This document shows, in pieces, positions 42,113 through 50,894 of a DNA stretch of 64,000 nucleotides; position 1 is the stretch's first letter; every line of letters begins with the position of its first letter. The stretch is from Actinoplanes sp. KI2 (GTDB lineage: Bacteria; Actinomycetota; Actinomycetes; Mycobacteriales; Micromonosporaceae). The stretch is from the NCBI RefSeq assembly GCF_025630775.1, contig NZ_JAOSZE010000012.1, positions 124,001 through 188,000 of the forward strand, written 5' to 3'. The translations under genes were made by a program, and so were the position numbers. The notes below the pieces were generated by a model, which saw only the letters and a list, made by a program, of their open reading frames with translations, was not told the DNA's origin and searched no databases.

Positions 42113-43330
42113 TCAGGGTGCCGTCCAGCCGGTCGGGACGTGCCCGATCCGGACCCGCTGCGGGTGATCGCCGACCGCCACCGAGGTCACCTTCTGCCCG
42201 GTGGCGAAGCTGATCGCGGTCACCTGGTCGGCGCCCGACTCGGAGATCACGCAGTCCTGGCCGTCCCCGCTCACCGTGGCCCAGTACGGCTTGCTCGCGG
42301 TGACCAGCGGTCCCGGGGCGAGCGTCGCCCGGTCGAGCACGGTCGCGTAGTCGTCCATCGTGCCGGCCACGCAGAGCTTCGAGCCGTCCGGGCTCATCGA
42401 CAGCCCGTGGTGCCGGGAGTCGTTCACCCAGGTGGTCCGGTCCGGGTTGGTGGCCGGGTTGAGCGGGAGCTCCTTGACCCTGGTGATCTTGTCGGTGGCC
42501 ACGTCGTACTCGACGACGCCGGCGAAGAACGACACCTGGAAGTACAGCTTCGACTCGTCCGGGGTGAAGACCGCCGGCCGGACCGCGTCGGACAGGTCGG
42601 ACCGGCCGAAGGCGTCCAGCCGCGGCCGCATGTCGATCGTCTTGACCACCTGGTACGTCTTGGCGTCGGCGACCGTGATGTGCCGGTCGCCCTTGGTCCA
42701 GTCCATCGACGGGTCGTCCAGCGAGGTGTTCACCTCGCCGATCGACATGTTCCAGAGATATCTGCCGTCCCTGGTGAAGATGTTCTCGTGCGGCTTGTCG
42801 CCGGCCCCGAACGAGCCCAGCTGCTTGCCGGTGACGATGTCCAGCACGTGCACGGTGTTCGAGGTGGAGGCGGAGACGGCGACCTTGGTGCCGTCCGGCG
42901 AGACCGCCATGTGGTCGGCCCGGTAGCCGGAGACCGCGAACCGCCACTTCTCGGCGCCGGTGGCCAGGTCGATCGAGACCACGTCGGCGAAGCTGGGCCG
43001 GGAGACGACCAGCGCGTCCCCGGCCGGCGTGGTGTACATGTCGTCGACGAGTTGGTCGTGCCCCTCCCCCGGGCCCTGCTGGATGCCGAGGTAGTAGGCC
43101 AGCTTGATCGGGTTGAGGTAGATCTCGAGGAGCCGCTGGGTCTTGTCGGGCACCACGTTGATCCGCCCGATCTTGGCGAAGTCGCCGCTCGAGTGGATCA
43201 CGTCGACGGTGCCGTCCCAGTTGTTGCCGACGAACATGACTTCCTGAACAGCGGGCGCCGCGGTGGGTGTGCCGGCGACGACCAGCAGCGCGGCCAGGGC
43301 GCCTTTAAAAAGTCCGATGTGTACGCTCAT
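42113..43330 (-). CDS. Secreted YVTN-type beta-propeller protein
   Basis: 405 residues. Signal peptide of about 26 residues (GALAALLVVAGTPTAAPA), then a run of YVTN/YncE-like blades recognised by repeats such as HMAVSPDGTKVAVSAST, HGLSMSPDGSKLCVAG and the final VAVGDHPQRVRIG. Such propellers bind surface or cell-wall partners and are not usually enzymes. ATG 43330 has GGGGAA seven bases upstream; the longer frame to 43402 gives no signal peptide. It diverges from a PucR-type regulator with a palindrome in between. Confidence 0.85.
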   Translation of the reverse strand: MSVHIGLFKGALAALLVVAGTPTAAPAVQEVMFVGNNWDGTVDVIHSSGDFAKIGRINVVPDKTQRLLEIYLNPIKLAYYLGIQQGPGEGHDQLVDDMYTTPAGDALVVSRPSFADVVSIDLATGAEKWRFAVSGYRADHMAVSPDGTKVAVSASTSNTVHVLDIVTGKQLGSFGAGDKPHENIFTRDGRYLWNMSIGEVNTSLDDPSMDWTKGDRHITVADAKTYQVVKTIDMRPRLDAFGRSDLSDAVRPAVFTPDESKLYFQVSFFAGVVEYDVATDKITRVKELPLNPATNPDRTTWVNDSRHHGLSMSPDGSKLCVAGTMDDYATVLDRATLAPGPLVTASKPYWATVSGDGQDCVISESGADQVTAISFATGQKVTSVAVGDHPQRVRIGHVPTGWTAP

Positions 43331-43357
43331 GACGGGTTCCCCTGCCAGGGTCGATAC

Positions 43358-43375
43358 TGTTACCTTTCGGTAACA
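43358..43375. promoter_or_regulatory. Perfect palindromic operator candidate
   Basis: TGTTACC-TTTC-GGTAACA: a 7-bp perfect inverted repeat with a 4-base spacer, 28 bases before the propeller start and 91 before the regulator start. The form fits a TetR- or MarR-type dimer site better than a PucR site; the binder is not identified. Confidence 0.65.
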
Positions 43376-43465
43376 CCATGGGAACAAGCCAGCGATCGAC
43401 ATCGATAGAGGGCAGCACCCAATGCCGCAGCGTCACCTTGTGGTCGGGCGACAATCGGACCGACC

Positions 43466-44638
43466 GTGCTGACCGGGACGGTCGCCGCCCTGGTGCACGA
43501 CATGTCCCAGGACGAGCAGCTGGTCGACGACGTCGTCGCCTCGGCCCGGGCCCAGTTCCCCGAGGTCGCCCGGCTGCCGTTCGCGGAGAGCCGGCGGCAT
43601 GTCGCGGCGCTGCTGGCCGCCGGGTTCGCGGCGTTCGAACGGGCCGCGGCCGACGGTGAGTTCGGGTCCGATCTCGACTTCAGCGAGGCACGCCGGTTCG
43701 GGGCCGAGCGGGCGGCCCTCGGCGTACCCGTGGCGGGGTTGATGGCCGGGGTGCACGGCGGCCGCAGCCGCCTCCTGGAGATCGCCATCAACCGCGGCCG
43801 CGAATCCGGCATCCCGTACGACGAGCTCCTGCAGGCCCTGCTCCAGCTGGACCGATACGGCACCGAGCTGGAACGCCACGTGATCGACGGCTACCGGCAG
43901 GCCGAGCGCCAGCTGAACCGGGACGACCGGACCGCACGGATCCGGGTGCTGCGCCGGCTGCTGCTCGACGACGACGGCGCCCCGGCCGCCCCCGAGGAAG
44001 ACCCGGCCCGCTTCGGGTTGCACGCGAGCGGCACGTACCACTGTGTCGTCACCGACGTGGCCGATCCCGCCCGCGTACGGTCGCTGGAGGACGCCTTCAC
44101 CCGATGCGGCGGCGTGCTCGCCCCGGTGGGCGGCCGGCTCAGCGGCCTGACGCCGCGGGTGCCGCCCGGGCGCGCGCTCGACCCGTCCGTCCTGGTGGTG
44201 ACCACCCCGCCGGTCACGCTCGACCAGGCCCGCAACGCCTACCGCCTGTGCCGCACCGCGCTGCACGCCGCCCGGTCCCGGGAGTCCACCGGCATCTGCG
44301 ACGTGGTCGACCTGGCCGGCGAGACCGCGCTCGGCGCCCAGCCGATGCTGGCCGGCTTCCTCAGCAGCGGGCTGCTCGGCGCGCTCGACCCGGCCGACGA
44401 CTTCCACCGCGGGCTGGTCGCCACCGCGCTCGCCTACCTCGACCACGGGCAGCGGCTCGACCTGACCGCGGGCGCGCTGCACCTGCATCCGAACACGGTC
44501 CGCTACCGGCTGCGCCGCCTGCAGGACCTGACCGGCTTCGGCACCCCGGCCGAGGGCCTGCCGGTGCTGGAGACGATCCGCTGGTGGTGGGCGCTGCACG
44601 CGTGGTCGCGCCGGCCCGCCGAGACCGCGGCCGGTTGA
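43466..44638 (+). CDS. PucR/CdaR-type helix-turn-helix regulator
   Basis: 390 residues. An N-terminal RsbRD-like helical domain (about 5-150), a middle GGDEF-like CdaR region (about 170-290), and a C-terminal PucR HTH (about 330-375, LDLTAGALHLHPNTVRYRLR). This matches the actinobacterial PucR family of activators. GTG 43466 is the first start before the conserved segment. The stop overlaps the ATG of the MBL gene, so the two are one operon; the regulator may control it or the divergent propeller gene. Confidence 0.86.
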   Translation: MLTGTVAALVHDMSQDEQLVDDVVASARAQFPEVARLPFAESRRHVAALLAAGFAAFERAAADGEFGSDLDFSEARRFGAERAALGVPVAGLMAGVHGGRSRLLEIAINRGRESGIPYDELLQALLQLDRYGTELERHVIDGYRQAERQLNRDDRTARIRVLRRLLLDDDGAPAAPEEDPARFGLHASGTYHCVVTDVADPARVRSLEDAFTRCGGVLAPVGGRLSGLTPRVPPGRALDPSVLVVTTPPVTLDQARNAYRLCRTALHAARSRESTGICDVVDLAGETALGAQPMLAGFLSSGLLGALDPADDFHRGLVATALAYLDHGQRLDLTAGALHLHPNTVRYRLRRLQDLTGFGTPAEGLPVLETIRWWWALHAWSRRPAETAAG

Positions 44639-45348
44639 TGCGGCTCACCGTGCTGGGCGCGTGCGGGGCGTGGCCGTCGCCGGGCGCGGCCTGCAGCGGC
44701 TTCCTGGTCGAGCACGACGGGTTCCGCCTGGTGCTCGACCTCGGGTACGCCACGATGCCGCGGCTACCCTCCCCCGAGACGGTCGACGCCGTCATCATCA
44801 GCCACGGCCACCCCGACCACTGCGCCGACCTCAACCCGCTGCTGCGCTCCCGCTCGCTGCGCGACTCCCCCGCGCCGCCGCTCCCGGTGTACGCGCCGCC
44901 GGGCGCGCTCGACGCGGTGCTGGCCCTGGACCGGCCCAGGATGCTCGACTACGACCTGCGCCCGTTCGAGCCCGCGGTCGGCCCGTTCCGGGTGGAGACC
45001 CGGCCGCTGCCGCACTGGGTGCCCAACGCCGGCATCCGGTTGACGGCCGGCGGCGCCACGCTGGCGTACACCGGCGACACCGGTCCCAGCCCGGAGATCG
45101 TCACGCTGGCCCGCGGCGCCGACCTGCTGATCGCCGAGGCCAGCTACGTCGACGAGGTGCCCGAGGACTCGCGGGCCTACCTGTCGAGCGCGCGTCAGGC
45201 CGGCCGGGACGCGGCGGCGGCCGGTGCCGGCCGTCTCCTGCTCACCCACCTGATGCCGGGAACGCCGCCCGAGGCCGCGGTCGCCGCCGCCGGCTTTCCG
45301 GGCCCGGTCGAGGTCGCCAGGGCGGGTGCCGTCGTTCTCGTCGAGTGA
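44638..45348 (+). CDS. MBL-fold metallo-hydrolase
   Basis: 236 residues. Metallo-beta-lactamase fold with the HxHxDH motif at H56-H61 (SHGHPDH), a further His in LPHWVPN, the metal-bridging Asp in YTGDTG, and a final His in LLTHLMPG. The set fits a binuclear zinc hydrolase of the RNase Z-like or small-molecule hydrolase branch. The N-terminus MRLTVLGACGAWPSPGAAC is typical of that branch. ATG 44638 overlaps the regulator stop. The substrate is unknown. It converges on the diguanylate cyclase gene with a 3-base gap. Confidence 0.9.
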   Translation: MRLTVLGACGAWPSPGAACSGFLVEHDGFRLVLDLGYATMPRLPSPETVDAVIISHGHPDHCADLNPLLRSRSLRDSPAPPLPVYAPPGALDAVLALDRPRMLDYDLRPFEPAVGPFRVETRPLPHWVPNAGIRLTAGGATLAYTGDTGPSPEIVTLARGADLLIAEASYVDEVPEDSRAYLSSARQAGRDAAAAGAGRLLLTHLMPGTPPEAAVAAAGFPGPVEVARAGAVVLVE

Positions 45349-45351
45349 CTG

Positions 45352-46839
45352 TTACGCCGGGTCCAGGACCGGCCGGCGGCCGGGGCGGGTGGATTTGACC
45401 GCGTACATCTGGGCGTCGGCGCGGCGCACCACCGCGTCCAGGTCCAGGTCGTCCGGCGCCCGCACGGCGACGCCGACGCTCGCGCCGATCACGACGCGAC
45501 GACCGGAGATCGTGAACGGCTCGGCGAGGCCGACGGCCAGGCGGGCGCCGACTTCCTCGGCCTCCGCGCGGTCCGTGACGCCGGGCATGAGAACCGCGAA
45601 CTCGTCGCCGCCGAGCCGCGCGACCAGATCACCCTCGCGGGTCTCGGCGCGCAGCACGCGGCCGACCTCGACGAGCAGGGCGTCGCCGACGGCGTGGCCG
45701 TGCTGGTCGTTGACCGGCTTGAAGCCGTCGAGGTCCAGGTACAGCAGCGCGAAGGGGCCGTCGAGGGCCTCCTCGGCGCTGCGCACGAACAGGGCGCGGT
45801 TCGCCAGGCCGGTCAGCGCGTCGTGGTAGGCGAGGTGGTGCAGCTCCTGCTCGCGGGCGCGCAGCTGGGCCACGACGCGGCGCAGGTCGCGGCTCAGCGC
45901 GGTGTTGTCCCGCAGCGCCACCATCTGGCGGACCAGGACCAGCAGGATCACCGTGCCGAGCAGGACGGCCAGGAACGCGGTCATCTTCTCGCCCCGGGCC
46001 AGCAGCTCGACGGCGGCGAGGACCGCGGCGGCGAGCGGCACATAGGGCAGCCACGGCAGGAACGGCACGCTCTGCCCGGCGTCGCCGCGCCGGCTCGCCG
46101 GGGCGCGGTGCGCGGCCAGGGCGATGAGGATGAACCCGGCGACCCAGCCGGTGTCGATCGGGTTGCCGCAGTTGTAGGTGGCGTGCTGGTTGAGGTACGC
46201 GAACCCGAGGTCGCCGACGCTCAGGGCGACAGCGGCGGCGAGCATCAGCGCCGCGGTCATCCGGTGCCCGGCCGCCGCCCGCCGCAGCAGGATCAGCGCC
46301 ACCGAGGCGAGGAGCACGTCGCTGAGCGGATACGCCAGCGACACCGCCTTCGCCCCGGCCGTGAGACTGCCGTCCCGGTACACGTCCTCCAGGACGAACA
46401 CCCAGCTGAGGAAAAGCAGGGAGCCGGCGATCACGAGCCCGTCCAGCATCACCTTCAGCAGACCCCGGCGTACGCCCAGGACCGCCACCAGGCCGGCGAC
46501 GGCGGCCGGCACCATCGTCAGGAAGCCGAAGTCGCCGAGGTTGGGAAACGGCGCGTTCCCCTCCCGGAACGTCACGTAGTAGGCCCACACCGACTCGCCG
46601 AACGCCCAGCCGACCATGCCGACGGCGAGGACCGCCCACCCGTAACGGGCCCGGCCCGCGCACCGGCGGGCGGTGCGGACGGCACTGGCCGCGGCGATCA
46701 GCGCGCCGAGGATGAGCATCCCGACGCTGACGTTCGTCGCGGCCTGCGAGCCGGCGGGCAGCAACCGCAGCGCGAGGAAGTGGGTGACCACCAGACCCGC
46801 GCCGAGCAGCGTTACCCGTACCTGACGTGACATGCGCAC
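45352..46839 (-). CDS. Membrane-bound diguanylate cyclase (GGDEF protein)
   Basis: 495 residues. About eight to nine predicted transmembrane helices (residues about 8-320), a short coiled coil, then a GGDEF domain (about 340-490) with the intact active-site motif GGDEF at 410-414. It should make cyclic di-GMP from GTP, with the membrane part as a sensor of unknown signal. No EAL domain is present. GTG 46839 or ATG 46833 could be the start; neither has a clear ribosome-binding site. The gene is alone, so its c-di-GMP output acts through distant receptors. Confidence 0.92.
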   Translation of the reverse strand: MRMSRQVRVTLLGAGLVVTHFLALRLLPAGSQAATNVSVGMLILGALIAAASAVRTARRCAGRARYGWAVLAVGMVGWAFGESVWAYYVTFREGNAPFPNLGDFGFLTMVPAAVAGLVAVLGVRRGLLKVMLDGLVIAGSLLFLSWVFVLEDVYRDGSLTAGAKAVSLAYPLSDVLLASVALILLRRAAAGHRMTAALMLAAAVALSVGDLGFAYLNQHATYNCGNPIDTGWVAGFILIALAAHRAPASRRGDAGQSVPFLPWLPYVPLAAAVLAAVELLARGEKMTAFLAVLLGTVILLVLVRQMVALRDNTALSRDLRRVVAQLRAREQELHHLAYHDALTGLANRALFVRSAEEALDGPFALLYLDLDGFKPVNDQHGHAVGDALLVEVGRVLRAETREGDLVARLGGDEFAVLMPGVTDRAEAEEVGARLAVGLAEPFTISGRRVVIGASVGVAVRAPDDLDLDAVVRRADAQMYAVKSTRPGRRPVLDPA

Positions 46840-46931
46840 ACTGTCGGGTCGGCCAGTTGCCGGGAAGGTGCCGCCGGGGTGCGCGGCGGTTGCGGAGCGG
46901 CGGCCCGTCCCGCCCAGGGCAGAATCGGCGC

Positions 46932-47297
46932 ATGGGAAACGTGTGGGGCGGCGTCACGATCGATTGTCTCGACCCGGAGCGGGTGGCCCGGTTCTGGAGC
47001 GCGCTGCTCGGCCGGGAGCCGGGCCCGTCCCCCGCGGGGTGGGTCTACCTCGGCCGGCGTGGCGACCTGCTGCCGCGCCTGATTTTCCAGCCGGTACCCG
47101 AGCCACACCCGGGCAAGGTGCGCATCCACCTGGACGTGATCGTCGACGACATCGACGAGGGCATGGCCCAGGCGATCGCGCTCGGCGGCCGCTTCACCGG
47201 CGAACGCCACGACTACGACGAGGGCGTGGTCGTCGTCATGGCCGATCCCGAGGACCACGAGTTCTGCCTGTGCCAGTACTACAGCGGCGCCGCGTAG
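46932..47297 (+). CDS. VOC-family (glyoxalase/bleomycin-resistance fold) protein
   Basis: 121 residues, one vicinal-oxygen-chelate unit made of two beta-alpha-beta-beta-beta motifs (VTIDCLDPERVARFWSALLG near the N-terminus, ADPEDHEFCLCQ near the end). The VOC fold needs a dimer for a full site. The function (lyase, dioxygenase, resistance or binding) cannot be assigned. Its 3' end overlaps the convergent GH16 gene by 19 bases. ATG 46932 is the only start before the conserved segment. Confidence 0.88.
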   Translation: MGNVWGGVTIDCLDPERVARFWSALLGREPGPSPAGWVYLGRRGDLLPRLIFQPVPEPHPGKVRIHLDVIVDDIDEGMAQAIALGGRFTGERHDYDEGVVVVMADPEDHEFCLCQYYSGAA

Positions 47298-48172
47298 ACC
47301 TTCACCCAGTCGACGTCCATCACGACCTTGGCCGGCGTGCTCGCGTTCCGGCACGGGATGAACTCGCTGCACCCCTGGTCGAGTTGCAGCGCCAGGTGCA
47401 TGACCGACTCCGTCGGGAGGCCGGTCCTGATGTCGCCCGGGGTGACGTTGAAGATCTTCTTGCCGTCCAGGTAGTAGGTGACCCGGGTCGGTAGCCAGTC
47501 CACGGCGATCGTGTGGAACTTGGTGAAGTCGGCCTTCGTGTCGTGCCCGACGATGTTGTTGTCCTTGCCGTGGTGGAGGAAGCTGCCGAAGCCGGAGCGC
47601 TGCGGGCTGTTCATCTCGGCCAGGTCGATCTCGCCGGCCGCCGGCCAGTCGCTGTTGTTCTTCGGCCACAGCAGCACATCCGGGGCGTAGCCGGCGCCGG
47701 ACTGAACGCGGAAGCGCACCTCCCACCGGCCGTACTTCTGGTCGTGCAGCAACATCACGCCGGCCCCGACGTCCTTGCCCAGCCGGGCGTTGACGCCGCC
47801 GGTCAGGTGCAGCTGCCCGCCGGAGACGGACACCTGGTCACCGCTGCGCGGCGGGCTGGCGTCCGGGGTGTCGTACTTGCCCCACTTGCCGGAAAGCGGC
47901 CCGTCGAAGTTCTCGACCGCCGTCGGGTCACCCCAGAACGACGACCGGGAGGGCTTGGTGGAGGGCTTGCCCGAGGGCGAGGGCGAGGCGCCGCTCGAAG
48001 CGGAGGCGGAGGGGCTCACCGCCGCGAGGTCGGGCAGGTCCGACGCGGCCGGCGCGGACGCCGAGCCGTCCCGTGCGGCGAAGTCGGACTCCAGCCCGCC
48101 GCCGCCCGTCCCGCACGCGGCGGCAGCAAACACCAAAGCCAAAGCACCAAGACGCCGTACGTGATCAAGCAC
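47279..48172 (-). CDS. GH16-family glycoside hydrolase lipoprotein
   Basis: 297 residues. Lipobox FAAAAC with C20 lipidated, then a long low-complexity Ser/Pro/Ala linker (about 25-80), then a GH16 beta-jelly roll (about 85-297) with the catalytic motif EIDLAE at E181-E186 (nucleophile E181, acid/base E186). It probably cleaves beta-1,3- or beta-1,4-glucans or similar at the cell surface. GTG 48172 is the start. The 545 bases upstream hold no intact gene. Linked to no transporter here, so its product uptake route is unknown. Confidence 0.9.
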   Translation of the reverse strand: MLDHVRRLGALALVFAAAACGTGGGGLESDFAARDGSASAPAASDLPDLAAVSPSASASSGASPSPSGKPSTKPSRSSFWGDPTAVENFDGPLSGKWGKYDTPDASPPRSGDQVSVSGGQLHLTGGVNARLGKDVGAGVMLLHDQKYGRWEVRFRVQSGAGYAPDVLLWPKNNSDWPAAGEIDLAEMNSPQRSGFGSFLHHGKDNNIVGHDTKADFTKFHTIAVDWLPTRVTYYLDGKKIFNVTPGDIRTGLPTESVMHLALQLDQGCSEFIPCRNASTPAKVVMDVDWVKVYAAPL

Positions 48173-48305
48173 GGTCCAGCAGTGTGCCGCCCGCGCGCCG
48201 GCACCGCGACGGTGAAACGGCCCGGCCTTTCACCCCTCTGGCCGGCTATTCCGTCCGCAGAGCCGACACGGAACGGGACGCGGGGCGCCTTCGCGGGACG
48301 TTTAC

Positions 48306-48560
48306 GGCGCAGCACCTCGCCGAGCGCGGCATCCTCGGCGTGGCCGAGCCCGGCCGCCCGGCGAAGAGGAGCGCCGCGTCGCCGTCGCCCAGCGCCGCGA
48401 GCGACACCGGCGGCGCCGCGTCGAGGCCCACCAGGACGGCCGACTCGCCGGCGCCGGGCAGCAGCTTGCCGCCGGGCAGCAGCTTGCCGGCGCCGGGCAG
48501 CAGCAGGCGCACCTCCTCAGGGTCGGCCGCGTTGTCCAGCACGACCAGCGCGCGGTCAGC
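48306..48560 (-). pseudogene. Relic of an NB-ARC/STAND ATPase regulator
   Basis: The minus strand reads ADRALVVLDNAADPEEVRLL then LPG and further on DAAPPVSLAALGDGDAALLF, which is the Walker B and ARC part of NB-ARC regulators (AfsR/SARP-type). The expected linking segment VLVTSR-x-x-AGL is shortened to VLVGL, LLPG is expanded three times by an 18-bp repeat (48453-48488), and homology continues in another frame as AEDAALGEVLRR. No start, Walker A or other domain is left. It is a decayed fragment. The remaining upstream gap 48173-48305 and 48561-48717 hold no gene. Confidence 0.6.
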
Positions 48561-48600
48561 ACGGTGCCGTCCGGGGCGGGCGGTTCACTGCGGTCCGCTC

Positions 48601-48833
48601 GGGGCGGGCGCGGCCGACTCGGGGACTGCCGGCGCCGCGGGGAATGCCGGCGCCGGGTGGGTGCCGGGCGCCTCGCCGCGGGCCACCGTTCGGCGCGGGC
48701 GGGCCTTCGCGGGACGGTTACGGCGTGGGCAGGCCGGTGCCGTTCGGGGCGGGCGCGGCCGACTCGGGGAACGCCGGCGCCGCGGGGATCCCCGGCGCCG
48801 GGTGGGTGCCGGGTGCCTCGCCGCGGGCCACCG
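48601..48833. repeat. 88-bp direct duplication of the ftsH 3' end
   Basis: 48601-48688 repeats at 48746-48833 (period 145) with about six mismatches. The second copy is inside ftsH and encodes its Pro/Ala-rich tail. A further 22-base match, CCTTCGCGGGACG-TTACGGCG, occurs at 48288 and at 48704 across the ftsH stop. These show repeated local rearrangement around the gene end. Confidence 0.85.
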
Positions 48834-50790
48834 CGCCGGGGGCGGTGTCGCGGTCGATGCCGGCCGCGGCGTACGCGTCGTCCTCGTCCAGCGTCTCGCT
48901 CTGCAGCAGCTTGCCGGCCAGCGAGTTGAGCTGGGCCCGGTGCGCGCGCAGCAGCTCGAGCGCCTCGGCGTAGCACTCGTCGACGATCTTGCGGACCTCG
49001 GCGTCGATCAGCTCCTTGGTCGCCGGGGCGACGCCGTCGAGGCCGAGCGGCGACTCCTGCCCGGGCGGCGGCAGCACGGTGACCGGGCCGATCGCCTCGG
49101 ACATGCCCCACCGGCCGACCATCTGCCGGGCGATGTTGCTGACCTGGTCGAGGTCGCTCTCCGCCCCGGTGGTCATGTCGCCGTAGACGACCTCCTCGGC
49201 GGCCCGGCCGCCGAGGGCGCCGATGATCCGGCCGCGCAGGTATTTCGCCGAGTAGCCGTACCGGTCCGTGGCCGGGTTCTGGAAGGTGACGCCGAGGGCC
49301 TGGCCACGCGGGATGATCGAGATCTTGCGGACCGGGTCGGCGCCGGGGGTGAGCATGCCGAGCAGCGCGTGCCCGGACTCGTGGAACGCGGTGCGCTCCC
49401 GCTCCTCCTGGGTCAGCATGATGCCGCGGACCGTGCCCAGCACGATCTTTTCGAGCGAGTCGGTGAAGTCGGCCATCTGCACCATGTCGTGCTCGCGCCG
49501 GGCGGCGAGCAGGGCCGCCTCGTTCACCAGGTTCTTCAGGTCGGCGCCGACCATGCCGGGGGTGGCCGAGGCGAGCGCGTCGAGGTCGACGCCGGGCGCG
49601 ACCGGCACGCCGCGGGTGTGCACGGCCAGGATCGCGCGGCGGCCGCGCAGGTCGGGCGGGCTCACGGTGACCCGGCGGTCGAAGCGGCCGGGTCGCAGCA
49701 GCGCCGTGTCGAGGATCTCGGCGCGGTTGGTCGCGGCGATCACGACCACGCCCTCGCTGCCGGTGAAGCCGTCCATCTCGGTGAGGATCTGGTTGAGCGT
49801 CTGGTCGCGCTCGTCGTTGCCGCCGAACGACTGCGCGCCGCCCCGGGACCGGCCGATCGCGTCCAGCTCGTCGATGAAGACGATCGAGGGCGCGACCTTT
49901 TTCGCCTGCTCGAACAGATCCCGTACGCGGGAGGCGCCGACGCCGACAATGGCCTCGATGAACTCGGACGCGGCGATCGAGAAGAACGGCACCTGCGCCT
50001 CGCCGGCCACCGCGCGGGCCAGCAGCGTCTTGCCGGTGCCGGGCGGCCCGGAGAGCAGCACGCCGTGCGGGATCTGGGCGCCGAGCCGGCGGTATTTCTC
50101 GGGCTCGCGCAGGAAGTCGACGATCTCGGTGACCTCCTGCTCGACCTCCTCGATGCCGGCCACGTCGGCGAACGTCGTGCGCGGCCCGGTCTCCGGCTGG
50201 TAGAGCTTGGCCCGGGACTTGCCGAAGCCGCCCAGCCCCCCGCCGCCGAGGCCGGCCGCCGCCCGCCGGCTGATCCAGTAGAAGAGGCCGACCAGCAGGA
50301 TCGTCGGGCCGAAGCCGACCAGCAGCTGCTGCCAGACCGGTGCGGGCGCGTCCGGCGGGTTCGCGTTCACCGGGACGTTGTTGGCCTGCAGCTGGGCGAA
50401 GAGGTTGTCGTCGGCGAACGACGGCCGCTGGGTGGTGAACCGCTCGACCTCCTCCGCCTTGGTCTCGCCGGAGGGCGTGTAGGACACCTTCTTGGTGAAC
50501 TGGCCCTCGATCGTGTCGCCGGTCGAGGTGATCTCGGAGACGTTGGCCGCCGTCACCTGGGTGAGGAAGAACGTGTAGGAGACCGACGTGCGCTGCGGCG
50601 GGGCCAGCAGCACCGACGAGATGACCCAGTTGATCGCCAGCAGGACCAGCAGCATCCATCCGAAACGGAACCAGGCGGGCCGCTGCTTGGGCGGCTCGGG
50701 CGTCTGGTTGTGCCCGGGTGGCGCGCCCTCGACCCGCCAGGGGTGTGGGCGGCGGTCCTGACCTGGCGGATTGGGGGCATCGGCGGCCAT
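48718..50790 (-). CDS. ftsH: ATP-dependent zinc metalloprotease FtsH
   Basis: 690 residues. Membrane-bound AAA protease that unfolds and degrades membrane and cytosolic proteins. Two helices (about 43-63 and 153-173) flank a periplasmic domain. AAA domain: Walker A GPPGTGKT (248-255), Walker B VFIDELD (304-310) and the arginine-finger segment RPGRFDR. Peptidase: HESGH (470-474) with the third zinc ligand Asp in [10 protein letters not shown]. The central pore loop, normally with an aromatic residue in FVG, reads AIVGVG near 280, so the gripping Phe is Ile. The N-terminus is extended and the C-terminus ends in a Pro/Ala tail that lies in a duplicated DNA segment. Probably a second FtsH of the organism. 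Confidence 0.93.
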   Translation of the reverse strand: MAADAPNPPGQDRRPHPWRVEGAPPGHNQTPEPPKQRPAWFRFGWMLLVLLAINWVISSVLLAPPQRTSVSYTFFLTQVTAANVSEITSTGDTIEGQFTKKVSYTPSGETKAEEVERFTTQRPSFADDNLFAQLQANNVPVNANPPDAPAPVWQQLLVGFGPTILLVGLFYWISRRAAAGLGGGGLGGFGKSRAKLYQPETGPRTTFADVAGIEEVEQEVTEIVDFLREPEKYRRLGAQIPHGVLLSGPPGTGKTLLARAVAGEAQVPFFSIAASEFIEAIVGVGASRVRDLFEQAKKVAPSIVFIDELDAIGRSRGGAQSFGGNDERDQTLNQILTEMDGFTGSEGVVVIAATNRAEILDTALLRPGRFDRRVTVSPPDLRGRRAILAVHTRGVPVAPGVDLDALASATPGMVGADLKNLVNEAALLAARREHDMVQMADFTDSLEKIVLGTVRGIMLTQEERERTAFHESGHALLGMLTPGADPVRKISIIPRGQALGVTFQNPATDRYGYSAKYLRGRIIGALGGRAAEEVVYGDMTTGAESDLDQVSNIARQMVGRWGMSEAIGPVTVLPPPGQESPLGLDGVAPATKELIDAEVRKIVDECYAEALELLRAHRAQLNSLAGKLLQSETLDEDDAYAAAGIDRDTAPGAVARGEAPGTHPAPGIPAAPAFPESAAPAPNGTGLPTP

Positions 50791-50845
50791 GAGCGCAAAG
50801 GTACCGCTCTCGTATGACAGAAAAGTGCGCTCGTGACGCAGGGAA

Positions 50846-50879
50846 CTTCGGGCGCCCCACCACCTTGGGGCGCCCGAAG
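50846..50879 (-). terminator. Terminator after the three-repeat gene
   Basis: Perfect 13-bp stem CTTCGGGCGCCCC (50846-50858) / GGGGCGCCCGAAG (50867-50879) with an 8-base loop, 15 bases beyond the stop at 50895. Confidence 0.9.
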
Positions 50880-50894
50880 CCCGGTCTCAGCGAG

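Noticed and set aside
48302..50863. Very long open frame antiparallel or out of frame with ftsH, and many similar long frames elsewhere
   Set aside because: Arg/Pro/Ala-rich shadows of real genes caused by the high GC of third codon positions; no ribosome-binding site or family motif.
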